A stretch of DNA of 48,258 bases. Source: Planctomycetales bacterium (GTDB lineage Bacteria; Omnitrophota; Gorgyraeia; Gygaellales; Profunditerraquicolaceae). Below are positions 8,098 through 16,794 of this stretch, piece after piece. Where the stretch lies: positions 1 to 48,258 of the forward strand of contig SBBM01000058.1 of assembly GCA_005239725.1 (NCBI GenBank). The letters run 5' to 3'. How positions within the stretch are numbered: position 1 is the stretch's first letter; the number at the start of each line of letters is the position of its first letter. The position numbers were made by a program, and so were the translations under genes. The notes beneath the pieces are model-generated. The model had not been told where the DNA came from, did no database searches, and saw nothing but the letters and a program-made list of their open reading frames with translations.

Positions 8098-8856
8098 TTA
8101 ACCGTATCTTCCGGTTATGTAATCTTCAGTGCGCTTATCTTTAGGCCTGGTGAAAATATCCTCAGTCCTTGCGAATTCTATGAGTTCGCCTAAAAGCATA
8201 AAACCCGTGTCATCCGAGATGCGCGCCGCCTGCTGCATATTATGCGTAACTATTATTATAGTATAATTATTCTTTAGTTCACGCATTAATTCTTCAACCC
8301 TGGCGGTTGCCTGGGGGTCCAGGGTAGAGCACGGCTCATCCATCAATAGTATATCAGGCTTTACCGCGATGAGCCTGGCAATGCACAGCCTTTGTTTCTG
8401 CTCCAAGGATAATGATAATGCGGATTTGTTAAGGTTATCTTTTAGTTCGTCCCATAACAACACTGATTTCAGGCTCTCTTCTACTATCCCGTCCAATTTA
8501 TCGCGCCTGGTTCCGGAATAATGTATTTTTTCCCCGAAAACAATGTTCTCATATATTGACAAGGGGAAAGGGTTCGGCCTCTGAAAGACCATGCCTACCT
8601 TTTTGCGTAAAGATACTAAATCCGTATCCGGGGCGATTATATTTTCCGCGTCAATCAGAACTTCCCCTGTTGTGCGCACCCCCTCAACCAGATCATTCAT
8701 CCGGTTAAATACGCGCAGCATTGTTGACTTGCCGCAGCCGGAAGGCCCGATAATCGCGGTAATCACCTTTTCCTTGAAAAGCGCGTTTATATTTTTAAGC
8801 GCCTGGAAATTACCGTACCAAAAGTCCAAATTATTAACTGTTATTTTTGGTATCAT
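8098..8856 (-). CDS. pstB: Phosphate ABC transporter ATPase, copy 1 (degenerate signature motif)
   Basis: A 252-residue PstB. Walker [10 protein letters not shown] (37-45), Q-loop Gln92 (VFQRPNPFP), Walker B with catalytic Glu174 ([11 protein letters not shown]) and H-loop His205 (VTHNMQQAA) are all intact. The ABC signature, LSGGQ in normal PstB, reads LSLEQ (149-153). The C-terminus EDYITGRYG is canonical. The preceding gene is a second PstB with the opposite pattern of defects (intact LSGGQ, lost Q-loop and H-loop), so I infer that the two form an obligate heterodimer with one good ATP site. The starts and stops overlap by 4 bases. Confidence 0.93.
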   Translation of the reverse strand: MIPKITVNNLDFWYGNFQALKNINALFKEKVITAIIGPSGCGKSTMLRVFNRMNDLVEGVRTTGEVLIDAENIIAPDTDLVSLRKKVGMVFQRPNPFPLSIYENIVFGEKIHYSGTRRDKLDGIVEESLKSVLLWDELKDNLNKSALSLSLEQKQRLCIARLIAVKPDILLMDEPCSTLDPQATARVEELMRELKNNYTIIIVTHNMQQAARISDDTGFMLLGELIEFARTEDIFTRPKDKRTEDYITGRYG

Positions 8857-9605
8857 CCGAATTTTCCGCTGATATAATCATCAGTGCGCTTATCCTGTGG
8901 AGCAGTGAACATCTTGTCCGTCTTATCTACCTCGATCAACTCGCCGGAAAGAAAAAAGGCGGTCTTGCCCCCTACGCGCGCTGCTTGCTTTACGTTATTG
9001 GTAACCAGGACAATGGTATAATTTGCTTTCAGCTTAAGCATGGCCTCTTCCACTTTTGCGGTTGATATGGGGTCAAGACCCGAACAGGGCTCGTCAAATA
9101 AAATCACGTCCGGCTCAACCGCTAATGTCCTTGCAATACAAAGCCTCTGCTGCTGACCTCCTGACAATTTAAATGCTGATGTTTGCAGTCTGTCTTTAAC
9201 CTCATCCCACAAATAAGCCTGCTTTAAAGCCTTCTCTACAATTTCCTGCTGTTTTTTCCTGTTTTTTAAACCATACATTTTTACGCCATAGGCCACGTTA
9301 TCAAATATCGATAAAGGCAGCGGCAAAGGAAGCGCAAAAACCATGCCTATCTTTTTCCGCACCAATTCCGCGTCCATATCATTGATGTTTCGCCCGGCGA
9401 ATTTCACTTCCCCGCCCATCTTAAAATTTTCGCTTAATTCATTCAGCCGATTTAACATCCTCAGGAAACTCGTCTTTCCGCTGTTCGACGGCCCGATAAC
9501 ACTTAAAATCTCATTGGCGGTAATATCAATAGTCACGTCTTTTAACGCATGTATATGCCCGAACCAGATATTTAAATTTTTTATATTGAATTTAATCATA
9601 CGCAA
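8853..9605 (-). CDS. pstB: Phosphate ABC transporter ATPase, copy 2 (degenerate Q- and H-loops)
   Basis: A 250-residue PstB paralogue. Walker A is GPSNSGKTS (38-46), the signature LSGGQ (147-151) is intact and Walker B Glu172 is present, but the Q-loop glutamine is Ala91 (VFALPLPLP in place of VFQRPNPFP) and the H-loop histidine is Asn203 (VTNNVKQAA). Alone it would be a poor ATPase; paired with copy 1 it supplies the signature motif to the intact Walker/Q/H site. The start at 9605 is TTG with AGG 7 bases upstream; an ATG at 9599 two codons later is the alternative. It follows pstA directly. Confidence 0.9.
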   Translation of the reverse strand: MRMIKFNIKNLNIWFGHIHALKDVTIDITANEILSVIGPSNSGKTSFLRMLNRLNELSENFKMGGEVKFAGRNINDMDAELVRKKIGMVFALPLPLPLSIFDNVAYGVKMYGLKNRKKQQEIVEKALKQAYLWDEVKDRLQTSAFKLSGGQQQRLCIARTLAVEPDVILFDEPCSGLDPISTAKVEEAMLKLKANYTIVLVTNNVKQAARVGGKTAFFLSGELIEVDKTDKMFTAPQDKRTDDYISGKFG

Positions 9606-9630
9606 AATAAACCTGCCGGGTTTATGAAGT

Positions 9631-10485
9631 TTACCATTTTTTCTTCTTCCTAAACTGATATCGTATAATTATCGCCACTAAATTCATAAAAAGGGCCAAC
9701 ACCAACAAAACCAGGGCTGTCCCATACCTTACCTTTTCATCCACGTTAGGAACCTGCGTGGAAATAACATAAAGATGGTATGGAAGGGCCATAGCCTGGT
9801 CAAAAATAGAAGCAGGCAACTGAGGAAGATAAAAGGCAGCCACAGTAAAAAGAATAGGCGCAGTTTCGCCGGTAGCCCTGCCTAACCCCAAAATCGTACC
9901 GGTAATTATTCCTGAAATTGCATTCGGTAAAACTATATGCCTGATAGTCTGCCATTTGCTTGCGCCGAGCGATCGACTTACTTCCCGGAATGAATACGGC
10001 ACACTCTCTAATGCTTCGCGGGACGCGGTAATGATTATAGGTAAAATCATAATCCCCAATGTAAGAGATCCGGAAAGAATGGATGCCCCGAATTTAAAAA
10101 ATACGACGAACAAAGCCAAACCAAAAAGACCGTAAACTACCGATGGCACGCCGGCGAGGTTTACAATCGCTAACTTTATAATCCTGGTAAGGTAATTATC
10201 TTTTGAATATTCGCTTAAGTATATGGCGGCTAACAATCCTATGGGAAGGGCAAATACAATCGCGCCTAATACCAGGTAAACTGTACCGACAATTGCCGGA
10301 AATATCCCCCCTGCCCTCATCCCCTGTCTGGGCACGTCAGAGAGAAACTGCCAGTTTATAGCCGGAATACCCTTCTGGATTATAATTATCACAATAAGGC
10401 CTACGGGGATAACGATTAAAAGGGTAGCCAGGGATAAAAGGCTAAAGGCTATTTTCTGCGTGCGCTGGGAATTCTTCTTGCTCAT
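9631..10485 (-). CDS. pstA: Phosphate ABC transporter permease PstA
   Basis: A 284-residue inner-membrane permease with six predicted membrane segments and the cytoplasmic EAA coupling loop EVSRSLGASKWQTIRHIVLP (about 168-187). With PstC it forms the phosphate channel energised by the PstB pair. It overlaps pstC by 4 bases and lies 25 bases before pstB2. Length and motifs are ordinary. Confidence 0.94.
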   Translation of the reverse strand: MSKKNSQRTQKIAFSLLSLATLLIVIPVGLIVIIIIQKGIPAINWQFLSDVPRQGMRAGGIFPAIVGTVYLVLGAIVFALPIGLLAAIYLSEYSKDNYLTRIIKLAIVNLAGVPSVVYGLFGLALFVVFFKFGASILSGSLTLGIMILPIIITASREALESVPYSFREVSRSLGASKWQTIRHIVLPNAISGIITGTILGLGRATGETAPILFTVAAFYLPQLPASIFDQAMALPYHLYVISTQVPNVDEKVRYGTALVLLVLALFMNLVAIIIRYQFRKKKKW

Positions 10486-11345
10486 CTTTTTTTATGCAAA
10501 AATAGGTCTGCGGTTACATTTATGGCAAAGCTTATGATAAATAAGACTATGCCTATAGCAAAAAGCGCAAAATAATGTTCGCTGCCTACCACAGCTTCCC
10601 CCATTTCCGCGGCGATTGTCGCGGTGAGAGTGCGCACAGGCTGCAGGATGCTATGCGGTATTACCGCGGAATTTCCGGTAATCATCATCACCGCCATAGT
10701 CTCGCCGATAACCCTGCCGATACCAAGCATCACTGCCGCGAGTATGCCTGAAGAAGCCGCCGGAAGCATTACCCGATGGATTGCCTGCCAATGCGTGGCA
10801 CCCAGGGCAAGCGCGCCTTCTTTGTAAGATTTAGGTACGGAATAAAGGGCGTCTTCGGCGATGGAAACAATCGTAGGCATAGCCATAAATGCCAGCATTA
10901 TCGAACCCGACAATGCGGATAAACCGGTAGGCAGATGGCATATATTTTTTACCCAAGGCACAATCGTAACCATACCGATAAAACCCAATACCACGCTAGG
11001 TATTGCCGCCAATAACTCAATTCCGCTTTTAAGTATTTCTTTCATATTCTGGGGAGCGACTTCCGCGATATAAATTGCGCAGGCGACGCCGATGGGGATA
11101 GAAATAACCGCAGCACCAAAAGTAACTAATAAAGAACCTAGGATCAAAGGCAAGATTCCCAACTGCGCAGGTTCGGAAATGGGATACCAGCTTTTGCCGA
11201 AAAGAAATTTAAAAGGGCTGACAGTTTGGAATACGTTCATCCCCTCTTTGAGCAGGAAAAGAAAAATCATGGCCACAAAAAATATGGAAGCCAGCCCGCA
11301 GACTAAAATTAGTTTTTCGATAATAAATTCCTTAATTTTCCGCAT
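10482..11345 (-). CDS. pstC: Phosphate ABC transporter permease PstC
   Basis: A 287-residue inner-membrane permease; first helix about 12-32, then five more, with the EAA loop EGALALGATHWQAIHRVMLP (about 178-197) and the conserved GRVIGETMAVMM helix. It partners PstA. The ATG lies 6 bases past a strong hairpin in the pstS-pstC gap, so translation may be limited by that structure; no clear Shine-Dalgarno sequence is free outside the stem. Confidence 0.94.
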   Translation of the reverse strand: MRKIKEFIIEKLILVCGLASIFFVAMIFLFLLKEGMNVFQTVSPFKFLFGKSWYPISEPAQLGILPLILGSLLVTFGAAVISIPIGVACAIYIAEVAPQNMKEILKSGIELLAAIPSVVLGFIGMVTIVPWVKNICHLPTGLSALSGSIMLAFMAMPTIVSIAEDALYSVPKSYKEGALALGATHWQAIHRVMLPAASSGILAAVMLGIGRVIGETMAVMMITGNSAVIPHSILQPVRTLTATIAAEMGEAVVGSEHYFALFAIGIVLFIISFAINVTADLFLHKKR

Positions 11346-11351
11346 TATAAG

Positions 11352-11387
11352 AGGGACACCCTGCCGATTGGCTAGCTGGGTGTCCCT
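11352..11387 (-). terminator. Hairpin between pstS and pstC
   Basis: A perfect 10-bp inverted repeat AGGGACACCC / GGGTGTCCCT with a 16-base loop that contains a small GCC/GGC helix. There is no U-run, so it is more likely a partial attenuator or a 3-prime mRNA stabiliser for pstS than a full terminator. The right arm ends 6 bases before the pstC ATG. It may also be a REP-like repeat. Confidence 0.6.
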
Positions 11388-11391
11388 ATAT

Positions 11392-12243
11392 TTATTTTAC
11401 GGGGACGAAATCCGTTTTTAAAACAATCTCCTGGCCTTCTTTGGACAGGCAAAAATCAACAAATTTCTTTACTAAACCAGAAGGCTCCCCATTAGTATAT
11501 AGGAATAACGGCCGGGATATTGGGTATTTACCGCTGGCCACATTCTCTATTGTCGGAGGGACGTATTCTGCGTTTTCATCTTTGGCAATCATAACGGCTT
11601 TCTGCTTATTTGAAATATAGCCCATGCCGTAATAACCTATTGTCCCCGTATTCTGCGCTACCTCATCGGCAATCGCCTGCGAAGAAGGGAGAAGCAAAGC
11701 ACCCGGAGCAAATTCTTCTTTTGAGTTAGGGTCTCCTTTACGCAATACATACTCTTTAAAATAAACATGCGTGCCGGAGTTAACTTCGCGGGAAAGAAGG
11801 ACAATCTTTAAATCCTGGTTGCCTAATTCTTTCCAATTGGTAATTTTACCGGTGAAAATATCTGAGAGCTGGTCAAGAGTCAACTCGCTTACGGGATTAT
11901 TCGGATTCACTACAACCGCCAAACCATCCAGGGCTGCCTTAATCTCAAAGGGAATTATTCCTTTCTCTTTTGCCAGGCTGATTTCTTTGCCCTTGATATC
12001 CCTTGAACTCATAGCGATATCGCAGGTGCCGCTAATTAAGGCGGCTATCCCTGTACCTGACCCCCCTCCGGTAACCGCCACAAAATCCTGCGGGTTCACT
12101 TCCATATATTTCTCCGCCCATGCTTGAGCCAGGTTTACCATTGTATCCGAGCCTTTAATCTGTATTGAACTCTTGCCTTTTGCTGCAAACACAGGGCTAA
12201 AAAACAGTAACATAATTAAAACTAACCCAAACCTTCTTAACAT
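11392..12243 (-). CDS. pstS: Phosphate-binding periplasmic protein PstS
   Basis: A 283-residue exported binding protein. A signal peptide covers about 1-20 (FGLVLIMLLFFSPVFA). Phosphate-contacting motifs are visible: GSDTM (34-38), TGGGSGTG (59-66) and SSRDIK. It delivers phosphate to PstCA. The signal peptide has no lipobox Cys, so the protein is soluble in the periplasm, which together with the neighbouring outer-membrane protein points to a diderm cell. The start follows AAGGAG. Confidence 0.94.
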   Translation of the reverse strand: MLRRFGLVLIMLLFFSPVFAAKGKSSIQIKGSDTMVNLAQAWAEKYMEVNPQDFVAVTGGGSGTGIAALISGTCDIAMSSRDIKGKEISLAKEKGIIPFEIKAALDGLAVVVNPNNPVSELTLDQLSDIFTGKITNWKELGNQDLKIVLLSREVNSGTHVYFKEYVLRKGDPNSKEEFAPGALLLPSSQAIADEVAQNTGTIGYYGMGYISNKQKAVMIAKDENAEYVPPTIENVASGKYPISRPLFLYTNGEPSGLVKKFVDFCLSKEGQEIVLKTDFVPVK

Positions 12244-12259
12244 CGCAACTCCTTTTTTA

Positions 12260-12913
12260 TTAGAATACTAATTTTAATTTAGTACCGAACACGTTGGTAT
12301 TTGACCACTTCCCTGAGCTTTTACCCCTTTGTAAAAGGTAAAAGACTTCCCCTCTGATATTACTGGTTAATTTCATCCCCGCGCCCGCATAATACCTGTT
12401 ACGGTTTACTTCGCCGTCATTTAAGGTTACAAAAATCTCATCAGCCAAATAAGGCTGGATTTCAAGATTTGTAAGCTTCCAGGGGAACTTCACCGTAAAT
12501 TTATTTCGGTACTGCCAATATTCCTCCTGATAATCAAAATTCCTGTACTGGAAGCGGCTGCGGTCTTCAAATTTCAGGCCGAACAACTCCCATTTTGGCG
12601 TGATATTTATATGCGGGCGGTTTTCTCGCCTTAATTTTCCCCTTATCTTTTCATAAGCCCGGCGGAAATTTAGGCCAATATCTAAATTCTTATTTAACGC
12701 ATACACTAAACCCCCATCGTAATGGTGGTAAAAGAACGCATTGGCATTGTCGCCGAAACGGAACTCTTCCTCCAAAGTTAATTTCAAATCTTTGTTAATT
12801 TTCATTTCCTGCCCTTCGGTATGCCAGATTTGGAAATCTCCGTCATCATAAGCGTAACATTTAGAGACACACATCAAAAGCAGACCAAACAACACAAAAC
12901 TTATTCTTTTCAT
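12260..12913 (-). CDS. DUF2490-like outer-membrane beta-barrel protein
   Basis: A 217-residue exported protein. The ATG at 12913 is chosen because GGAGGG lies 4 bases upstream and a signal peptide follows at once (MKRISFVLFGLLLMC ... AYA). The mature part shows alternating, aromatic-ended beta strands and ends in Phe (KLKLVF), the usual signature of an outer-membrane barrel. Similarity in layout to DUF2490 proteins is my reading. It lies between phoR and pstS, so it could be a phosphate-starvation porin or surface protein. Function is not established. Confidence 0.72.
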   Translation of the reverse strand: MKRISFVLFGLLLMCVSKCYAYDDGDFQIWHTEGQEMKINKDLKLTLEEEFRFGDNANAFFYHHYDGGLVYALNKNLDIGLNFRRAYEKIRGKLRRENRPHINITPKWELFGLKFEDRSRFQYRNFDYQEEYWQYRNKFTVKFPWKLTNLEIQPYLADEIFVTLNDGEVNRNRYYAGAGMKLTSNIRGEVFYLLQRGKSSGKWSNTNVFGTKLKLVF

Positions 12914-12952
12914 CTTCCCTCCGTCCTTTTGTTTTTTTATTTTCCGGAAAGA

Positions 12953-13007
12953 AGTATAAAACAAAGACATTAAATCCATTTGAAAGAAATGTAAAATATG
13001 CGTAAAA
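12953..13007 (-). promoter_or_regulatory. Possible Pho box and promoter ahead of the pst genes
   Basis: On the minus strand TTTTAC occurs twice with an 11-base period (13002-13007 and 12991-12996), the spacing used by PhoB/PhoP direct-repeat sites. TATACT (12953-12958) or TTTAAT (12970-12975) could serve as the -10. Site identity is inferred from spacing and from the phosphate genes that follow. Confidence 0.45.
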
Positions 13008-14114
13008 TTATTTCGGGAGGATAAACCAAAATTTGGAACCTAAGCCTTCGGTGCTTTCCACGCCGACAGTGCCGCCGTGTAAATCCACGATGTGCCTAAC
13101 GATAGAAAGCCCCAGGCCCGTTCCGCCGAGTTCACGCGAGCGCGCCCTGTCTACGCGGTAGAACCTTTCAAATATGCGGGGGGTATCTTTTGCGGGAATG
13201 CCTATGCCTGAATCTTCAACGACAATCTTATACTTGTCACCCGATTCTTCTTTATAAATTTTGATAAGCCCTTTTTCTTTGTTAAACTTGATGGCATTAT
13301 CAATCAGATTTGTAAAGACCTGCCTCATCTTATTTATGTCTGCATTAACAAAAACTCCCGGAGGTATCTCGTTTATCCCCTGAATATCCTTCTTTTTTAA
13401 CTGCGCTTTAAAACCTGCCAATGCCTCGTCCGCCAGGATTTTTAAATCAACTTTCTCCGCTTCCAGTTTTATCTCTTTGGACTCAAGACAAGAAAGGTCT
13501 AATAAATCACTGGTTAGGCTGTCTAACCTATCGGCATGCTCCTGGATAATCTTCAGGAAATCCCGGCTGTTTTCCTTGTCATCCAGGGCGCCTTCCAATA
13601 AAGTCTCAATAAACCCCTTAATAGAGGTAAGCGGTGTTTTTAATTCATGGGAAACATTGGCCACAAAATCCCGGCGCATGACTTCCAATTTCCTCATCTC
13701 GGTTATATCGTGAATAACCAGTACGCATCCGCTTACGCTGTTGTCCTGCAGTATGGGGGAGGCATTGACTTGGAAAACCTTATGTACCGGCCAGACAAGG
13801 TGTAATTCCCGCGAAATAAATTCCACTTTTTTCAAGGCCTCATCAATGACGGAGGCAATATCATTATTACGGATTACCTCCAGAAAAAATTTTCCCTCGG
13901 CCTCTTTTGCAGAAATTTCAAACATCTTTTCAACGGACGGATTTACGGAAAGGATTTTCGTATCCTTATCAACCGCAACGACTCCCTCTACCATACTGGC
14001 GATAATCGCCTGTACGGTGGCGCGCTGCTTTTCCAATTCGGAGATTTTTGCGGAAAGATTAGTCAGACACTCGTTTAATTCACGGATGCGCTTTTTATTT
14101 TTAAAAAACTGCAT
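13008..14114 (-). CDS. phoR: PhoR-type sensor histidine kinase without membrane segments
   Basis: A 368-residue kinase: N-terminal coiled coil (about 5-32), PAS domain (about 33-140), HisKA with phospho-acceptor His156 (VSHELKTPLTSIKGF), and an HATPase domain with N box NLIDNAIKFN, G1 DSGIGIP and G2 GGTGLGLS. It pairs with the PhoB-type regulator 5 bases upstream. Classical PhoR is anchored by transmembrane helices; none is visible here, and the protein begins directly with a charged coiled coil. It is probably cytosolic and recruited to the Pst-PhoU complex by PAS or PhoU contacts (inference). Confidence 0.9.
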   Translation of the reverse strand: MQFFKNKKRIRELNECLTNLSAKISELEKQRATVQAIIASMVEGVVAVDKDTKILSVNPSVEKMFEISAKEAEGKFFLEVIRNNDIASVIDEALKKVEFISRELHLVWPVHKVFQVNASPILQDNSVSGCVLVIHDITEMRKLEVMRRDFVANVSHELKTPLTSIKGFIETLLEGALDDKENSRDFLKIIQEHADRLDSLTSDLLDLSCLESKEIKLEAEKVDLKILADEALAGFKAQLKKKDIQGINEIPPGVFVNADINKMRQVFTNLIDNAIKFNKEKGLIKIYKEESGDKYKIVVEDSGIGIPAKDTPRIFERFYRVDRARSRELGGTGLGLSIVRHIVDLHGGTVGVESTEGLGSKFWFILPK

Positions 14115-14119
14115 TGATT

Positions 14120-14812
14120 TTATTCCCCGGCTGCAAACCTGTACCCGTAGTTCTTTATGGTAATGATACGCTTGGCTTCAGCCTTTAATTTCTTGCGTAA
14201 AGTCCTGATGTGCACATCCACTGTGCGGGTCTGGATGGACATGGCCTGGTCAAAACCCCAGACGTTATCAAGAAGGTAATCCCTGGAAAGCACCCTGCCC
14301 TTGGCTTTTATCAGGGTAGTCAATAATTCAAATTCCTTTGCGGTGAGTTCAAGCGGCTTATTATTGAGAGTTACTGAGATTTTAGAAAAATCTATTGTTA
14401 AATTACCTACATGCAATAATTCAGGCAGATTTTCTTTTTCTTTTGCCCGGCGCAAGACCGCTTTTATCCGCGCAAGCAATTCCTTGATGCTAAAAGGCTT
14501 AGTTACATAATCATCCGCGCCTAATTCCAACCCTACGACCTTATCTGCCTCTTGAGCTTTAGCGGTGAGCATTATTATCGGCAGAGATGAAGTCTTTTCT
14601 TCTTTTTTTAAAGCCTTGCACACCTCTAAACCGTCAATTCCCGGAAGCATCAAATCAAGCAGGATAATATCCGGGTGCTCCCGCCTTGCCAAATTCAGCG
14701 CATCCTCCCCATCATAGGCAACTAAAATCCGGTATCCCTCTTTTTTAAGGTTATAATCGAGCATCTTAACTATGTCTTTTTCGTCATCCACAATCAGGAT
14801 TTTCTCTTTCAT
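14120..14812 (-). CDS. phoB: PhoB/PhoP-type response regulator (OmpR family)
   Basis: A 230-residue regulator with receiver domain (1-118; phospho-acceptor Asp53 in LLDLMLPG, acidic pocket Asp9-Asp10, Lys in VTKPFS) and an OmpR-type winged helix (about 130-228; RTVDVHIRTLRKKL recognition helix). It should bind Pho boxes in the pst region once phosphorylated by the neighbouring kinase. Start and length are standard. Confidence 0.93.
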   Translation of the reverse strand: MKEKILIVDDEKDIVKMLDYNLKKEGYRILVAYDGEDALNLARREHPDIILLDLMLPGIDGLEVCKALKKEEKTSSLPIIMLTAKAQEADKVVGLELGADDYVTKPFSIKELLARIKAVLRRAKEKENLPELLHVGNLTIDFSKISVTLNNKPLELTAKEFELLTTLIKAKGRVLSRDYLLDNVWGFDQAMSIQTRTVDVHIRTLRKKLKAEAKRIITIKNYGYRFAAGE

Positions 14813-14816
14813 TATT

Positions 14817-15206
14817 TTACCAGATACCTTTCTCTACCATAAAACAGGCGTTATGCGCTACGGATATCCCGTATTCTTTCGCCTTTTGAATGGCAAGCGC
14901 CGACTCCGAACCCGGCTGCATCCAGAGCTCCTTTATCCCTAATTCCCGGCATTCCTCCACGAGGCGTTCAGTAACTTCATGCGGGACAACTGTAATCACT
15001 AAATCCGGGACATTCGGAAGTTCTTTCAAGCTCTTGTAGATTTTTCTGCCTAAAACGCTAACCCCGCGGGGGTTTATTCCTTCCACTTTAAAACCGCTCT
15101 TAATCAAGTCGCGAAAAATCTTAAAGCCATATTTTTCTTCCCGCTCGGACACGCCGACAAGCGCGATTTGTTTTTCTTTAATATTTTGGGAGTCCATAAA
15201 TAACAT
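14817..15206 (-). CDS. CoA-binding (YccU-like) protein
   Basis: A 129-residue single-domain Rossmann protein of the CoA_binding_2 family, with the nucleotide-binding turn ALVGVSEREEKYG (about 15-27), GINPRG (44-49) and LWMQPGSES (93-101). Family members bind CoA or nucleotide; the physiological role is not known. It lies 4 bases upstream of phoB, so it may be cotranscribed. A second ATG at codon 4 is possible; neither start has a clear ribosome site. Confidence 0.8.
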   Translation of the reverse strand: MLFMDSQNIKEKQIALVGVSEREEKYGFKIFRDLIKSGFKVEGINPRGVSVLGRKIYKSLKELPNVPDLVITVVPHEVTERLVEECRELGIKELWMQPGSESALAIQKAKEYGISVAHNACFMVEKGIW

Positions 15207-15254
15207 TATATTACGGGTTAGGTTAAAAGCAATTTATTCTTGAAGCTAATTTAG

Positions 15255-15279
15255 AACTTACCACAATTCGTGATAAGTT
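15255..15279. other. Intergenic hairpin or operator
   Basis: AACTTACCAC and GTGATAAGTT pair over 10 bp with one mismatch around a 5-base loop. It lies in the 209-base gap between the hydrolase and the CoA-binding gene. There is no U-run, so it could be an operator or a weak attenuator. The rest of the gap shows no gene with a normal start. Confidence 0.4.
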
Positions 15280-15415
15280 CATGATTTTCCAGGACGTAGG
15301 AGATACTGGAATCTAAGAGAATCTTTTTCAGGATATAATTACGGAGAGTCTCGCCGCAGGCAGGGGCACTTCCCTCACAACTTATTGTATCGCAAAGAGT
15401 TAGGAAGAAACGGTT

Positions 15416-16072
15416 CTAAATTAAGTACTCCCGAAACCAATCTCTTGCTAAAACTGCAACATATTCCAGCGCTCCGGGTTCTTCAAAAAGATGTGTTGCC
15501 CCGGGGACAATAACCAGTTTATTTTTGCACGTCAACATTTTTAATGCCTTTTGATTAAGGGTAATAACCACATCGTCATTCTCACCCACGATAAAAAGCG
15601 TAGGCGCCTTTATATTGCTTAATGCCTCCTGTGCCAGGTCAACCCTGCCCCCGCGGGAAACAACCGCGCGTATGCCTTCAACGATTTTTGCCGCTGTAAC
15701 AAGGGCTGCTGCCGCGCCGGTGCTCGCGCCGAAATAGCCGATTGATAACCCTTGCGTTTCCTTATTCTGTTTAACCCATCTGGTTACGGCAAGGAGCCTC
15801 TGCGTAAGCAAATCAATATTAAACCTCAATTCCCTGGTAACCGAATCGATTTTTTCTTCTCCGGGAGAAAAGAGGTCAAAAAGTAGAGTAGCAATCCCGG
15901 CTTTCTGCAGCACTTTGGCAACATAGCGGTTGCGGGAACTGAAACGGCTGCTTCCGCTTCCGTGCGCAAAGAGGACAATACCCTTAGCGCCTTTAGGAAT
16001 ATAAAGGTTGCCCTCAAGATGGATTTTATTTATAGGAATTCTGACGTCTTTTCCGTTATTAGTCGTTTCCAT
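15416..16072 (-). CDS. Dienelactone-hydrolase-like alpha/beta hydrolase
   Basis: A 218-residue serine hydrolase fold: oxyanion region FAHGSGSS (35-42), nucleophile Ser117 in GASTG, acid Asp166 or Asp167 (GENDDVV) and His194 (GATHLFEE). Its start overlaps the phosphoribosyltransferase gene by one base; the two families often occur side by side or fused, so they likely act together, though the substrate is unknown. It ends with a TAG codon after which the same frame stays open for 54 more codons. Confidence 0.87.
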   Translation of the reverse strand: METTNNGKDVRIPINKIHLEGNLYIPKGAKGIVLFAHGSGSSRFSSRNRYVAKVLQKAGIATLLFDLFSPGEEKIDSVTRELRFNIDLLTQRLLAVTRWVKQNKETQGLSIGYFGASTGAAAALVTAAKIVEGIRAVVSRGGRVDLAQEALSNIKAPTLFIVGENDDVVITLNQKALKMLTCKNKLVIVPGATHLFEEPGALEYVAVLARDWFREYLI

Positions 16073-16788
16073 TATTCAGTATCAGTGTGAGGGCCATACT
16101 TGAATTTGTTGCCCGATTTTTTCTTCTTTAGAATGTCCAGCACTTCTTCATCCGTAACCTGGGGAAATTTCATATAGAATTGTCCGACTGCGCTGAAAAA
16201 AGGGGGAACAGCCAGGCACACCACTTCATCTGCCTCTTTAGTTAACTGTTTCAGGGCTGAATCAGGCGCTACCGGCAAAGCCACGATAATCTTAAACGGG
16301 TCTTCCTGGCGCGCAGATAATAAGGCTATCTCTACGGTGGCGCCGGTAGCTACGCCGTCATCAGTTATAATCACTGTTTTTCCTTTTAAGGGGAGTCGTA
16401 GCTGTATCTGGCGGTACTTTTCCATGCGCCGCCTGATTTCCTGCCACTGCGCCTGCCTTTCCTCTTGGATGTATTGCTCATTAGCGCCTACTTCCTGGGC
16501 AATCTCCTTATTGAGATAAACCTGCCCATCTTCGGAAATCGCGCCAATAGCAAGTTCCGGGCTGAAAGGCGCACCAAGTTTATGCGCAAGTAAAATATCC
16601 AAATCCGCGCCTAAAATGTTTGCAAGGTGCTCGGCAATAATTATCCCGCCGCGGGGGATCCCCAAGACTAAATCCGCTTCAATCCCCAATTTCTTAAGTT
16701 CCTGCCCAAGCAAAATCCCTGCCTGTTTGCGGTCCGTAAAGGATACCTGCTCCTCGGACAAAATATGCAGTTTCTCTTCGTCTTTCAT
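16072..16788 (-). CDS. Phosphoribosyltransferase-family protein
   Basis: A 238-residue type I PRTase with the PRPP loop VIITDDGVATGAT (about 144-156) and an N-terminal segment FTDRKQAGILLGQEL typical of this uncharacterised group, which contains inserted helices (about 90-130). The product of the reaction is not known. Coupled by overlap to the hydrolase and placed 6 bases after the ribonucleotide reductase gene. Confidence 0.87.
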   Translation of the reverse strand: MKDEEKLHILSEEQVSFTDRKQAGILLGQELKKLGIEADLVLGIPRGGIIIAEHLANILGADLDILLAHKLGAPFSPELAIGAISEDGQVYLNKEIAQEVGANEQYIQEERQAQWQEIRRRMEKYRQIQLRLPLKGKTVIITDDGVATGATVEIALLSARQEDPFKIIVALPVAPDSALKQLTKEADEVVCLAVPPFFSAVGQFYMKFPQVTDEEVLDILKKKKSGNKFKYGPHTDTE

Positions 16789-16794
16789 AGTTTC

